Assembly (NCBI RefSeq): GCF_027789125.1
Contig: NZ_JAQFVF010000065.1
Coordinates: 1 to 64,000, forward strand
DNA: 64,000 nt
Origin: Paenibacillus aestuarii
GTDB lineage: Bacteria > Bacillota > Bacilli > Paenibacillales > NBRC-103111
Direction of reading: 5' to 3'
Shown here: positions 18,691 to 27,343 of the stretch, piece after piece
Layout: each line of letters starts with the position of its first letter
Numbering within the stretch: position 1 is the first letter of the stretch
Program-made: the position numbers and the translations under genes
The notes under the pieces: model-generated
What the model was told of the DNA's origin: nothing
Seen by the model: the letters and a program-made list of their open reading frames with translations, nothing else
Database searches by the model: none

Positions 18691-19200
18691 TTACTTCACC
18701 GCTTGCAGATGCTCGTCAAGACGATCCCAAGTCTCCCGGATTCCCTGCTCCATTCCCATCTGTATCACATGTTGAAGCGCCTCAACAGATTCATAGCGGG
18801 CGCAGCTGATTAACTTCGTTCGACCCTCATGCTCCAAAAAGGTGATTGTGATATGGCTAGCGGGCATCCCCTCCGCAACATGGCCTTCGGCGTCAGAGAA
18901 GTAGTCATCGTAAACAATCTTCTCGGCAACTTCAATCTCCTGGTACAGCGCTTTGCCCCAAGCTTCAAAACCGAAGAAGTCCCCTTGGTTCTCATCAATG
19001 CACTTCATGCAGTAATGCCAGACTCCGCCTGGACGAAAGTCCACATTACATACCGTAAGCTCCCAACCGCGGGGACCCCACCAATGTTTCAGATGCTCAG
19101 CCTCTGACATCGCTTTGAAAACAAGTTCACGAGGTGCGTCAAATACGCGCTCCAAAATGAATTCCTGACCTTCTACTCTTACAACCATATTCGTCGACAT
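18691..19200 (-). CDS. SRPBCC / AHSA1 domain protein
   Basis: 169 residues. The START-like (AHSA1) fold is visible as FDAPRELVFKAMSEAEHLKHWWGP (residues ~19-42), then FRPGGVWHYCM, and C-terminal ITFLEHEGRTKL...GIRETWDRLDEHL. Start ATG at 19200 after AGGAGG; the longer frame upstream overlaps the ArsR gene. It follows the ArsR-family gene by 26 nt, a pairing common in Bacillota and actinobacteria in which the regulator represses both. The ligand is unknown. Confidence 0.85.
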   Translation of the reverse strand: MSTNMVVRVEGQEFILERVFDAPRELVFKAMSEAEHLKHWWGPRGWELTVCNVDFRPGGVWHYCMKCIDENQGDFFGFEAWGKALYQEIEVAEKIVYDDYFSDAEGHVAEGMPASHITITFLEHEGRTKLISCARYESVEALQHVIQMGMEQGIRETWDRLDEHLQAVK

Positions 19201-19226
19201 TAAAAATCCTCCTTGAATTTGGTTTT

Positions 19227-19565
19227 TTAATCTTTGTCCGTCTCTTTGGATTGCAGCTTCTGCAGGTAGTTCTCCAGGTTGTCGAATCGTTCTTCCCAAA
19301 CGTTGCGATAGGCATCGAGCCAGGAATCGAGTGCCAAAAACGGCGCGGACTGCAGCCGATAGATGCGCCGATTCGCTATTGCTTGCACTTCGACGAGCCC
19401 AGCTTCGCTGAGTACACGGAGATGCTTCGAAGTTTGCGGTTGGAGAAGGTCCAGCCGTTCGGCAATTTCTCCGACAGTCAAGGGACCGCTGCGCAAAAGT
19501 TCAATAATATGAAGTCGGTTGGGCTCAGCAAGCGCACTCAGTGTTGTTATGAGGTTCGTGCCCAT
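19227..19565 (-). CDS. ArsR-family transcriptional regulator
   Basis: 112 residues with a winged helix-turn-helix (ALAEPNRLHIIELLRSGPLTVGEIAERLDLLQPQTSKHLRVL, residues ~11-53). No CxC metal-binding motif is present, so it is not an obvious metal sensor. It is first in a two-gene unit with the AHSA1 protein. A 30-bp palindrome covers the promoter -35, so autoregulation is likely. Confidence 0.88.
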   Translation of the reverse strand: MGTNLITTLSALAEPNRLHIIELLRSGPLTVGEIAERLDLLQPQTSKHLRVLSEAGLVEVQAIANRRIYRLQSAPFLALDSWLDAYRNVWEERFDNLENYLQKLQSKETDKD

Positions 19566-19591
19566 TATTTACCTGTTCTCCTTTTGATTCA

Positions 19592-19621
19592 AATATACCC
19601 CATTCCGAATATTCCTGTCAA
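19592..19621 (-). promoter_or_regulatory. promoter of the arsR-AHSA1 unit
   Basis: Minus-strand -35 TTGACA (19616-19621), 18-nt spacer, -10 TATATT (19592-19597), 26 nt before the ATG. Confidence 0.7.
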
Positions 19622-19633
19622 GGAATATTCGGA
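19604..19633. promoter_or_regulatory. 30-bp perfect inverted repeat, likely ArsR-family operator
   Basis: The arms TCCGAATATTCCT (19604-19616) and AGGAATATTCGGA (19621-19633) are exact inverted repeats around GTCA. The repeat spans the -35 and half of the spacer, where a bound dimer would block RNA polymerase. Confidence 0.75.
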
Positions 19634-19929
19634 GTGAAATGACGATCCCCCTAACGATCGATCTCATCGATTGATTCAATCGATATTATCAGCTTTCTAT
19701 ATGGATGTGGTCATTATATAATAGGTTCCACTTACCGGCAATCAGCGTGCCTCAGACTGCAGCCCAAAACCGAACCACAGCCTAAAGAAGTGTATATGCA
19801 TGAAAATCGCTGTCATACAGCATTCTCCCTATCGAAGATCTCCGCCACAGCGCAGAAGATTTTTCAGGGCCGGGGCGATGATTACGATGCGCTGATAGAC
19901 CGACCAGGGGCGATCAACAACGATCCGGA

Positions 19930-20379
19930 AGCACAGTGATCATAGAGATCGCAGCTCAAACGAAGCTGCTCGCTCTTAATGCGGCCATTGAAGCGGCCCG
20001 GGCCGGGGAGCGTGGCAGCGGATTTGCCTTGGTGGCAAGTGAAGTGCGCAAGCTGACAGAGCAGTCAGGGCAATCCGCAGCGCAAATATCGCAACTGATC
20101 CAAAGCATTCAAGCGGGAACAAGACAAACGGTGCAGATTATGAAGGATAGCTCGAGTGAAGTCGCCGAGGGGATTCTTGCCATTCATCAGGCGGCAGATG
20201 TCCGCCGGGTCGGAGATCGAGGTCATTTCAGGGATAGCAGCCTCATCGTCGTCCGGTATGCAGCATGTGCGCGGGTTCGCCAAGGATCAGAAGTCAGCGA
20301 TCGAGGAGACTACCCGCTCCACCGCTTTGCTGTCCACGATGTCCGAAGCCTTCAACGACTCGGTCCGCATGTTTAAAGT
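19930..20379 (+). pseudogene. remnant of a methyl-accepting chemotaxis protein (signalling domain)
   Basis: From ~19936 the frame encodes IEIAAQTKLLALNAAIEAARAGE, the conserved hairpin tip region of the MCP signalling domain, up to SSEVAEGI near 20170. The frame then degenerates, and the continuation is found one frame over (GSEIEVISGIAASSSSGMQHV... to DSVRMFKV, stop near 20381). No sensor, TM or HAMP part precedes it, and 19634-19930 holds no recognisable gene. So it is a 5'-deleted gene with a frameshift near 20170-20200. Confidence 0.75.
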
Positions 20380-20396
20380 ATAGCCGTCTTACACGA

Positions 20397-20431
20397 CAAA
20401 AAAGGGACAGCCTTGCGGCTGCCCCTTTTTT
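20397..20431. terminator. bidirectional terminator
   Basis: AAAAAGGGACAGCC and GGCTGCCCCTTTTT arms around TTGC, with A and T runs on both sides. It serves the DUF441 gene (minus strand) and the chemotaxis remnant (plus strand). Confidence 0.8.
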
Positions 20432-20438
20432 TGCGCGC

Positions 20439-20888
20439 TTACTTGCCGATAACCAGCGATAAAATTCCGGCAGCGATCAACGGTCCGACCGGCACGCCTT
20501 TGAGAAAGGCTACACCGATGATCGTACCAATCACAAGGCTTGTCACGATCGTCGGGTTGCTGGACATCAAGTGCGCCCCACGTCCGCCTAAATACGCGAC
20601 CAACACGCCTATAACGACAGCGGCGAGCGATTTCCAATTCAGAAAGGACTGATACAGCTCGTTAACACTGATCGAACCACTGGCTAGCGGCGCGAGGATG
20701 CCAATCGTCAGGATGATGATGCCAAGCGAAAGTCCGTTCTTCTCAATCCACGGGAAGGCTTGCTGCAAATTCACGACCCGAATCAGCAACAGCACAACGG
20801 CAGCGATCGTAATTGAATTATTACGGCTGATGACGCCAAGCAAAGCCAGCAGGATCAGCATCAGGGAAGGCATATCTAGCTGTGGCAA
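20439..20888 (-). CDS. DUF441 / UPF0756 membrane protein (YtwI-like)
   Basis: 149 residues with four hydrophobic spans; NGLSLGIIILTIGILAPLASG (~residues 51-71) and GRGAHLMSSNPTIVTSLVIGTIIGVAFLKGVPVGPLIAAG (~102-140) are the conserved UPF0756 blocks. TTG start 8 nt after GGAGG. Function unknown; widespread in Bacillota, often as a lone gene. Confidence 0.88.
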   Translation of the reverse strand: MPQLDMPSLMLILLALLGVISRNNSITIAAVVLLLIRVVNLQQAFPWIEKNGLSLGIIILTIGILAPLASGSISVNELYQSFLNWKSLAAVVIGVLVAYLGGRGAHLMSSNPTIVTSLVIGTIIGVAFLKGVPVGPLIAAGILSLVIGK

Positions 20889-20940
20889 CCCGCAAACCTC
20901 CTTCTCACTCGATAGAGAACAAAATATGCAATAATCAATC

Positions 20941-21438
20941 TTACCGTTTTATTTGGCTAATGTCCATATTTTGGATATCCATCTTCACTAAACCCAGCTT
21001 TAGCTCTGGACTGTACAATTTGTATGCTTTCAGAAAAGCCTTCAGACTGCGGCCCCCGCTTAATTGCACAGCTACAACCTGATTTTCCTTGGTAAACACC
21101 AACATGGTCGGTTTATAGGACGGTATTCGCCCAACAAACAGGATGACCTCCGTAACCGTCCCCGAAACAAAGCGATTTGGGAGCTTTTGTGGAGGTGTCA
21201 GCGGGATTCTGATCGCGATCCCATCGCTCGGCTCAATTCGCAATGAGCCCGCAAAACCGACAGCGGACGCTAGCAGCTCTTTCGCCTGCTTTTGCAGAGC
21301 GTTGGAATTCGGAATGCTGCGCACGACTTCGCCCTTTTGGATATCAAACACTTCCGCCCCTTCCGAAGCGCTAATGGATTCCGGTGTGAATAGACTGATT
21401 AGCGCCAAGACAATACTCAATTGAATAATTTTAACCAC
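20941..21438 (-). CDS. small secreted protein, unknown function
   Basis: 165 residues. The N-terminus is a signal peptide (VKIIQLSIVLALISLFTPESISAS, cleavage likely near residue 25). The rest is a soluble domain with several beta-strand-like stretches (RFVSGTVTEVILFVGRI, PTMLVFTKENQVVAVQLSG) and no cysteine. GTG start 8 nt after GGCGGAGG; the longer frame would bury that RBS. It follows no close partner. I do not recognise a family. Confidence 0.7.
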   Translation of the reverse strand: MVKIIQLSIVLALISLFTPESISASEGAEVFDIQKGEVVRSIPNSNALQKQAKELLASAVGFAGSLRIEPSDGIAIRIPLTPPQKLPNRFVSGTVTEVILFVGRIPSYKPTMLVFTKENQVVAVQLSGGRSLKAFLKAYKLYSPELKLGLVKMDIQNMDISQIKR

Positions 21439-21522
21439 AGTGGTTACCTCCGCCACAGACAAGTTTTAAGTTTTAGAGGTAATATTCCCTTATTCCGCTG
21501 TGTAAACTCAAAAAAAACACAA

Positions 21523-21546
21523 ATAGCGGAAGCATCTCTTCCGCTA
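21523..21546 (-). terminator. ATAGCGGAA hairpin, terminator of the ParB-like gene and member of a repeat family
   Basis: ATAGCGGAAG and CTTCCGCTAT arms with loop CATC/T. On the minus strand it is followed by TTGTGTTTTTTTT. The same hairpin core recurs at 46634-46657 and 46747-46770. Confidence 0.65.
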
Positions 21547-21595
21547 TCCGCTGTACAATGCCACGCCGGCCGTTCATAAGGCGCAGCCTCATCTT

Positions 21596-22090
21596 TTACC
21601 CCCGTACCTTAAGCAAGTCGTTTACTTTAGCTTTCATGGAAGACACCGTTGTCTTCTTATACTGTAGTCCTAGCAGCAGCACTTTAATTTGCTGGCTTCG
21701 GGATAATCGTCTAAACCGAGGCTCCTGCTTCAAAAACGCATGCATAATGGCCCAAGTGCTCGGGGTCAAGCGGTTTAGCTTAATGTGCGGAACTTCATAG
21801 GGCAATTTGCGCCTACGCAGCTGATCCATCAACGTGCCCAATTTCGTTGAAAGTTTACTTTCATCCACAAGACATGGTGCAGCTGTTTTTTTCGTATGCT
21901 TTTGCAGGTAATCTAAATGTTGGTGCCCGCTGACCACGATGTAACCGCCGTCTTTTTTGCTTTTCCGCACAACGAGCAAATGCATGCAATCCTGGGCAGC
22001 TTTGCGGAGTTCTCTGATCCGCTGCGTAATTTTGTCGGAATATCCAGGCTTAATCTTGTTAAGAGGTATATATTGCACGGTATATTTCAT
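21596..22090 (-). CDS. ParB/sulfiredoxin-fold-like protein, unknown function
   Basis: 164 residues. Residues ~1-75 follow the ParB N-terminal nuclease-like pattern: IPLNKIKPGYSDKITQRIRELRKA, LLVVRKSKKDGGYIVVSGHQHLDYLQKH, where the second motif corresponds to the 'V-x-G-x-x-R/H' box. The basic C-terminal half (RRRKLPYEVPHIKLNRLTPSTW) has no recognised domain. GGAGG lies ~8 nt before the ATG. It is a lone gene. It is too short, and lacks the HTH, to be a chromosome-partition ParB. Confidence 0.55.
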   Translation of the reverse strand: MKYTVQYIPLNKIKPGYSDKITQRIRELRKAAQDCMHLLVVRKSKKDGGYIVVSGHQHLDYLQKHTKKTAAPCLVDESKLSTKLGTLMDQLRRRKLPYEVPHIKLNRLTPSTWAIMHAFLKQEPRFRRLSRSQQIKVLLLGLQYKKTTVSSMKAKVNDLLKVRG

Positions 22091-22167
22091 TCGGCAAACA
22101 TCCTCCTTCTTGGTTGTAATTAATTGTAGTGTATGCCCTGCAAGGCGAATGCAACACTTCATCTAAA

Positions 22168-22202
22168 CAAAAAAGAAGCAGCTGCATAAGGCAAGCCGCT
22201 TC
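22168..22202 (-). terminator. terminator after the TRAP-locus response regulator
   Basis: Minus-strand GAAGCGGC pairs with GCTGCTTC (8 bp, one G-U), then TTTTTTG. It starts right after the stop codon. Confidence 0.7.
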
Positions 22203-22943
22203 CTATTCGCGTTCTGTTAATACTTTTCTAAACTCTGAAGGGGTGCGTTGTTTAATACGCTTGAACGTATTGCTGAAGTAAGCTACATCGGCATAACCGA
22301 GCCGATCGGCAATCTCTGAAATGCGCAGCGACGTATGCTGCAATAACCGCTCCGCCTCATTCATGCGGGCATGCAGCACGTAGTCGACGAATGTCTGATT
22401 CATCCGCTGCTTGAACAATTGGCTCAAATAGCTCGGGTTCAAATGAACCGCAGCAGCCGCATCGGTTAGCGTGATCTCGCCAGGCAACCGCTCGCGAATA
22501 AGCGTAAGGACCCGCTCCACCGGCGTCAACTCCTGCACGTCCTTCACAGCCGGCTTGGCTTGCTTCCGTTCCCCCACGTTCTCTATCCATTTGTTCAGGC
22601 AGGCCGTCATTTCCGCAATCTCCACCGGCTTCAACATGTAGTCGAACACGCCGAGACGCAGCCCCTGCTGAACGTACTTGAAATCATCGTGGCCGCTGAC
22701 CAGAATGACTGAAACCGGCGCTTGGCGTTCGCGAAGCTGGGAGAGAAAGGTCAGACCGTCCATCACGGGCATACGAATGTCCGTCAGCACGAGATCCGCA
22801 TCTTGCTCCTGCAGCCAATCCATGGCCTCCAAGCCGTTCTGGCATTCCCCCGTCACTTGAAAAGGAAGCCCCGTTCGCTCAATCGTCCGCTTCACGGCCG
22901 TTCGCACCCAACGCTCATCCTCCACCAGCATGACCTTATACAA
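22203..22943 (-). CDS. response regulator with AraC DNA-binding domain (YesN-like), TRAP locus
   Basis: 246 residues. Receiver at 1-~120 with phospho-acceptor D55 in LVLTDIRMP and Lys near 105 in LKPVE; two AraC HTHs at ~150-245 (LNPSYLSQLFKQRMNQTFVDYV, ending RTPSEFRKVL). It is half the size of the YesN at 4329-5900 because the long linker is absent. It overlaps the kinase gene by 8 bp. It probably activates the dctQMP genes upstream. Confidence 0.9.
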   Translation of the reverse strand: MYKVMLVEDERWVRTAVKRTIERTGLPFQVTGECQNGLEAMDWLQEQDADLVLTDIRMPVMDGLTFLSQLRERQAPVSVILVSGHDDFKYVQQGLRLGVFDYMLKPVEIAEMTACLNKWIENVGERKQAKPAVKDVQELTPVERVLTLIRERLPGEITLTDAAAAVHLNPSYLSQLFKQRMNQTFVDYVLHARMNEAERLLQHTSLRISEIADRLGYADVAYFSNTFKRIKQRTPSEFRKVLTERE

Positions 22944-24777
22944 CGTTCGTCCTCCTCTCTTCAGTCTGAGCGGTTAATGGCAACCGAATCTGCACGATGG
23001 CACCTTGCTCTACCGTACTGTCGATCGTAATGCCGTAGCTCTCCCCATACAAATATTGGATGCGCCGATGCACATTCACAATGCCGATGCTGGGGCCGCC
23101 ATCCATAATATACTTCTCGCGCAAGCTATGGCGGATTTCATAGAGCCGTTCCAGCGGAATCCCCATTCCGGTATCCTTCACCTGTACGACGAGCGTCTGG
23201 TCGTCGTCTTCAAAGGCGGAAATGACGATTCTCGTGATGCCCAGCGCCGGTTCGATTCCATGCACGATGCAGTTCTCGACAAGCGGCTGCAAGGAAAATC
23301 GGACGATCTGCTGATGAAGCGCCCATTCCGGGACATCCAGCTCATACACCAGCTTATCTTCAAAGCGGAAGCTCTGAATTTGCAAATAAACCTCCGCATA
23401 ATACAGCTCTTCTCGCAGCGAAACCGTCTGCGATGTTTGTTTCAGGTTGTAGCGCAGCAACCGTGCCAGGGCACCGGCAATATCCGAGATCGCGTCTACT
23501 GATTGCTCAAGCGCCATTCCCCGGATCGTGTCCAACGAATTATATAAAAAATGCGGATTCATCTGCGATTGCAGCGCCTTGAGTTCAATCTCCCGCTGAC
23601 GCAGCGCGAGCTCCGTCTCCCTTAACTTGGAGAAATAAACTTCATCCAGCAAGCTGCGCAGCCGCACAACCATCCGATTAAAACTGTGCGTCAGCAAGCC
23701 GATCTCATCCTTCGATTCGACCTCAACCGAGCCTGTGAAATCTCCGGCCTCCACACGTCTTGTATAACGGGCCAGCCGCTTCACGGGACGAATGATGCTG
23801 CTCCCTAAGCCGATTCCGAGCAAGGTGGCGGCGAACAACGTAATGCATACTGTGAGAAAAATCGTATGCCTAATATAAGCCGTTCCCTGCAGCAGCTCTG
23901 CGTAAGGGATAGAAGTCACGAGCGTCCAGCCGAGAAAAGACGAATGCGCATACGTCAGCAGCCGCTTCTCACCGGCGGCCGTCACGAAAGACCCGCTATC
24001 ATCGCTTGTCAGGATATTCGGCAAATTTTCAAATTCCGCCGGCATCCCCAGGAAGCTGTAATTAGGGTGATACACATAACGCCCTTCGGAATCGAGAATG
24101 TACAGATATCCTGTCCGCCCGATCGTCACCTTCTCGGCGATTTCTTGAAACCGCTTATAATTCACGTCGATGATAATCATCCCGATCGGCTGCAGGGTCA
24201 GCGGGCTGACAAGCCGCCTGGCGATAGATATCACTTGTTCTTTGCGGTCATCGATCATGATCATCCGCGTAAATATTTTTGGCTCATACCCACGTGGTAC
24301 TGCAGCGTACCAATATTCCAGCTGCGGGTCGCTCGTTCGGGCCGCATTCAGGCTGCTCCATACGTCGAAGGTCTGAATATGCTCAAGCACCACAGTAATA
24401 TTGGAAATATCGGAGCGCGAATAAGCCGCCTGCCGCAGCACTTGCCTCACATCATCCTGGATGCCGCTGCGCGCCAGCTCCTCTTTGGAGCTGATCTTCG
24501 TTAAAGCGTTCATCACGGGATCATTAATGATTTTCAAAATGCTGATCTCAAAATCATTCACATAATACCCTACGTGCGTATTCACCTGTTCAATGATCTG
24601 CCAGCTGTACTGCTTGGCCTCGTTCTCCAACACTTCTGCTGAACGGATGTAGGATACCAGACCGATGAAGCACATTGGCACGACCACAAGTAATCCGGCA
24701 TAAAAGAGAAGCTTGCTCGTCAGCGGAAGGTCGCGCAGCAATATCGTTCTCAGGATGCCTCGACCTATCGATTCCAA
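22936..24777 (-). CDS. YesM-type sensor histidine kinase with Cache domain, TRAP locus
   Basis: 613 residues. TM1 near residues 25-45, extracellular double-Cache-like sensor (GRTGYLYILDSEGRYVYHPNYSFLG, ~220-245), TM2 near 300-322, HAMP, then LQSQMNPHFLYNSLDTIRG with the phospho-His and a C-terminal HATPase (VENCIVHG, DTGMGIP). The first codon is a TTG with a poor RBS, so the exact start is uncertain by up to ~15 codons. Cache sensors often bind small carboxylates, which fits a TRAP importer. Confidence 0.88.
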   Translation of the reverse strand: MESIGRGILRTILLRDLPLTSKLLFYAGLLVVVPMCFIGLVSYIRSAEVLENEAKQYSWQIIEQVNTHVGYYVNDFEISILKIINDPVMNALTKISSKEELARSGIQDDVRQVLRQAAYSRSDISNITVVLEHIQTFDVWSSLNAARTSDPQLEYWYAAVPRGYEPKIFTRMIMIDDRKEQVISIARRLVSPLTLQPIGMIIIDVNYKRFQEIAEKVTIGRTGYLYILDSEGRYVYHPNYSFLGMPAEFENLPNILTSDDSGSFVTAAGEKRLLTYAHSSFLGWTLVTSIPYAELLQGTAYIRHTIFLTVCITLFAATLLGIGLGSSIIRPVKRLARYTRRVEAGDFTGSVEVESKDEIGLLTHSFNRMVVRLRSLLDEVYFSKLRETELALRQREIELKALQSQMNPHFLYNSLDTIRGMALEQSVDAISDIAGALARLLRYNLKQTSQTVSLREELYYAEVYLQIQSFRFEDKLVYELDVPEWALHQQIVRFSLQPLVENCIVHGIEPALGITRIVISAFEDDDQTLVVQVKDTGMGIPLERLYEIRHSLREKYIMDGGPSIGIVNVHRRIQYLYGESYGITIDSTVEQGAIVQIRLPLTAQTEERRTNVV

Positions 24778-24816
24778 TTTCCTCAGAATACCCGTTCCCC
24801 CTGTCCGCTATTACAC

Positions 24817-24846
24817 AAAAGGGGGCGCCTGCTTGCGGGCCCCCCT
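24817..24846 (-). terminator. terminator between dctP and the kinase gene
   Basis: Minus-strand AGGGGGG-CCCGC / GCAGG-CGCCCCCTTTT hairpin with a short T run. It separates the highly expressed binding protein from the two-component genes, so the latter may depend on read-through. Confidence 0.7.
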
Positions 24847-24864
24847 ACTACTTCAATTTTATGC

Positions 24865-25908
24865 TTATTTCCGCGCCTTGTCGATAGCATCCAACACATC
24901 TTTATATTCGGCGCGATACTTGTCGATGGTCGGTTTCACAGCATCCTGCCAAGGCTTCACGTCCTTCACTTCCGTAATCGTCACGCCGGCGGCACGAATT
25001 TTCTCTTCCGATTTCTTCTCGAATTTCTTCCACTCGTCGCGTTGATACTGCACGGATTCCTGAGCGGCCTGCTTCACAATCTTCTTATCCTCATCCGAGA
25101 GCTTGTCGAAAGCGACCTTGCTCATCATCAGCACTTCCGGCACGCGCTGGTGGCCGTCGAGAATCATATTTTTGGCAACGGTATAATGGTTCGATGTATC
25201 GTAGCTCGGCCAGTTGTTCTCCGCCGCATCGATGACCCCGGTTTGCAAGGAACTGAACACATCGCCGTAAGGCATTGGCGTTGCGCTCGCGCCCAGCGCC
25301 GAGATCAGGTCGATGTTGATTTTGTTTTGGATTACGCGAATTTTTTGGCCTTTCAGATCGCTGATCTGTGTAATCGGCTTGCGGCTGTAGAAATGGCGCG
25401 CTCCTGAGTCATAGTAAGCAAGACCGGCGAACCGCGATGCAGATAAGCTGTCGAGCAGCTTATTGCCTTCCGCGCTGTTCAGGAACTTCCACTCATGCTC
25501 CTCGTTATCGAAAATGTACGGGAGGCTGAAGACGCCCATCGCTTTGCTGAAGTCCGCCACAACGCCGGTGCTGACCCGCGTAAACTCGATCGCTCCGAGT
25601 TGAACCTGCTCCACGACCGCTTTTTCTTCACCTAGCTGCGAAGAGGGGAACACGTCGATTTTGATCCTGCCGTTGGACTTCTGGTTAACCAACTCGGCAA
25701 ACTTCTTATCCCCGAGTACCGTCGGATAATCAGGAGGATGTGTATCCGCCAGACGCATCGTTAACGTAGGCTTTTTATCCTCCGGTTTGGCAGCGCCTGT
25801 GGATCCCTGGCTATTGCCGCCGGCAGCCGGCTGGCTGCTACAGCCTGTGAGAATGGAACCAGTAAGCAGTAAAGCGACAACGGAACCTGTGACCAATTTC
25901 TTTTTCAT
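24865..25908 (-). CDS. dctP: TRAP transporter substrate-binding lipoprotein, DctP family
   Basis: 347 residues. Lipoprotein signal with Cys at 23 (LLLTGSILTGCSS), then the DctP fold: LADTHPPDYPTVLGDKKFAELV, SSQLGEEKAVVEQVQLGAIEF, and the family loop KIRVIQNKINIDLISALGASATPMPYGDVFSSLQTGVIDAAENNWPSY, in which the Arg of KIRVIQN binds the carboxylate. The start at 25908 was chosen by AAGGGG spacing. It binds an organic acid outside the membrane. A promoter with a cre-like site lies in the gap before it. Confidence 0.92.
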   Translation of the reverse strand: MKKKLVTGSVVALLLTGSILTGCSSQPAAGGNSQGSTGAAKPEDKKPTLTMRLADTHPPDYPTVLGDKKFAELVNQKSNGRIKIDVFPSSQLGEEKAVVEQVQLGAIEFTRVSTGVVADFSKAMGVFSLPYIFDNEEHEWKFLNSAEGNKLLDSLSASRFAGLAYYDSGARHFYSRKPITQISDLKGQKIRVIQNKINIDLISALGASATPMPYGDVFSSLQTGVIDAAENNWPSYDTSNHYTVAKNMILDGHQRVPEVLMMSKVAFDKLSDEDKKIVKQAAQESVQYQRDEWKKFEKKSEEKIRAAGVTITEVKDVKPWQDAVKPTIDKYRAEYKDVLDAIDKARK

Positions 25909-25978
25909 GTTATTCGCCCCTTTATGGATCAATTTGTTTCATTATTAAATTCGCTTCATTCATCAGCTGTCGTAATTC

Positions 25979-26000
25979 AGTATAATTGCAAGCGCATTCA
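25979..26000 (-). promoter_or_regulatory. dctP promoter -10 with adjacent cre-like site
   Basis: -10 TATACT at 25979-25984 (minus strand). TGAATGCGCTTGCA at 25987-26000 matches 13 of 14 cre consensus positions and fills the spacer, so CcpA binding would block the promoter. The -35 is weak. Confidence 0.5.
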
Positions 26001-26048
26001 TTTCATATGTGAGTGATTTTATATCTTTTTGTAATTATTTTAGTTGCT

Positions 26049-27341
26049 TTATTTCCCATTAATGAGATGCGGGAGCCAGAGCGAGATGCTCGGTATATAA
26101 GTGATCAACATCAACACCAGACACATCGCGATAAAAAACGGCCATGACGCTTTCGTCGCCTGATCGACGGTTACCCTTCCTATGGCGCAGCCGACGAACA
26201 ACACCGTCCCGACCGGCGGTGTAATCAGCCCGATGCCGCAGTTCAAAATCAGAATGATACCGAAGTGTACGGGATCAACCCCCAACGAAGTGACGACAGG
26301 CAGCAGAATCGGGGTCATGATCAAAATCATCGGCGCCATATCCATCGGAAAGCCGAGAAGCAGTAACAAAATATTGATCAGCAGCAGAATGACCAGCGGA
26401 TTACTCGAAATATTCAGGAACAGGTCGGTGACCATCGCTGGAATTTTGAGGTAGGCGAGAATCCAGCCGAACGCGTCCGAAGCTGCAATTAAGAACAGCA
26501 CCATCGCCACTGTACGGAACGTGCGCTTCAGTATCGTGTAAAAACCGCGCAGCGGGACGTCTCTGTAAACGAAAAAGGTCAGGATAAACGCGTAGGCGCA
26601 CGCCATCGCACCGGACTCTGTTGCCGTGAACCAACCGCTCAGGATGCCTCCAAGAATGATAACCCCTGTCAGCAAGGAAAGGAAGCCGTCACGGACAATT
26701 TTGGGCACATCGGCCCATTTGACAGGTTCACCTTTGGCGTAACCGCGCTTGACGGCGATGAAATACGAAACTCCCATCAGTGTGAACAATAGGCACAGTC
26801 CCGGCACGATCCCGCCCAAAAACAGACTGGAGATCGAGACGCCGCCCGCAGCGATAGAATAGAGCACCAGATTATGGCTCGGCGGCACCACAACCCCTTG
26901 AATCGAAGCGGATGTTGTAACCGCAACAGCGTAGTCGGCGTCGTAGCCTTTTTTCTTCATCACCGGGATTAGCACCGAACCGATCGAAGATACGTCAGCT
27001 ACTGCGGAACCCGAAATGTTGCCAAAAAACATGCAGGCCACGCAGTTCACCATCGCCAGACCGCCTCTCACTGCGCCGACAAAGAGCTGGGCAAAGTTGA
27101 CAAGGCGGACAGCCATTCCCCCGGCGCTCATAATCTGCCCGGCCAGGATAAAAAACGGAATCGTCAATAACGGGAACGAGTTAATGCCCTGAATCATCCG
27201 CTGACCGACGACGACCCATGGAATGTCAAGGTACATCAGCGTGATGAGCGTGGAACCGGCCAGCGTGATCGAGATCGGAAAGCGCAGTACGATCAGCACG
27301 ATGAAGCTGACGAGAAGAATCGTGATAGCCATAGCGTTCAT
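26049..27341 (-). CDS. dctM: TRAP transporter large permease, DctM
   Basis: 430 residues with ~12 hydrophobic spans. DctM signatures: FFILAGQIMSAGGMAVRLVNFA (~60-82), NISGSAVADVSSIGSVLIPVMKKKGYDADYA (~112-142), PPSHNLVLYS, and the C-terminal LITPPVGTVLFVG. The start lies 2 nt after the dctQ stop, so the two are co-translated. It forms the membrane channel of a sodium-coupled importer. Confidence 0.95.
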   Translation of the reverse strand: MNAMAITILLVSFIVLIVLRFPISITLAGSTLITLMYLDIPWVVVGQRMIQGINSFPLLTIPFFILAGQIMSAGGMAVRLVNFAQLFVGAVRGGLAMVNCVACMFFGNISGSAVADVSSIGSVLIPVMKKKGYDADYAVAVTTSASIQGVVVPPSHNLVLYSIAAGGVSISSLFLGGIVPGLCLLFTLMGVSYFIAVKRGYAKGEPVKWADVPKIVRDGFLSLLTGVIILGGILSGWFTATESGAMACAYAFILTFFVYRDVPLRGFYTILKRTFRTVAMVLFLIAASDAFGWILAYLKIPAMVTDLFLNISSNPLVILLLINILLLLLGFPMDMAPMILIMTPILLPVVTSLGVDPVHFGIILILNCGIGLITPPVGTVLFVGCAIGRVTVDQATKASWPFFIAMCLVLMLITYIPSISLWLPHLINGK

Positions 27342-27343
27342 GA

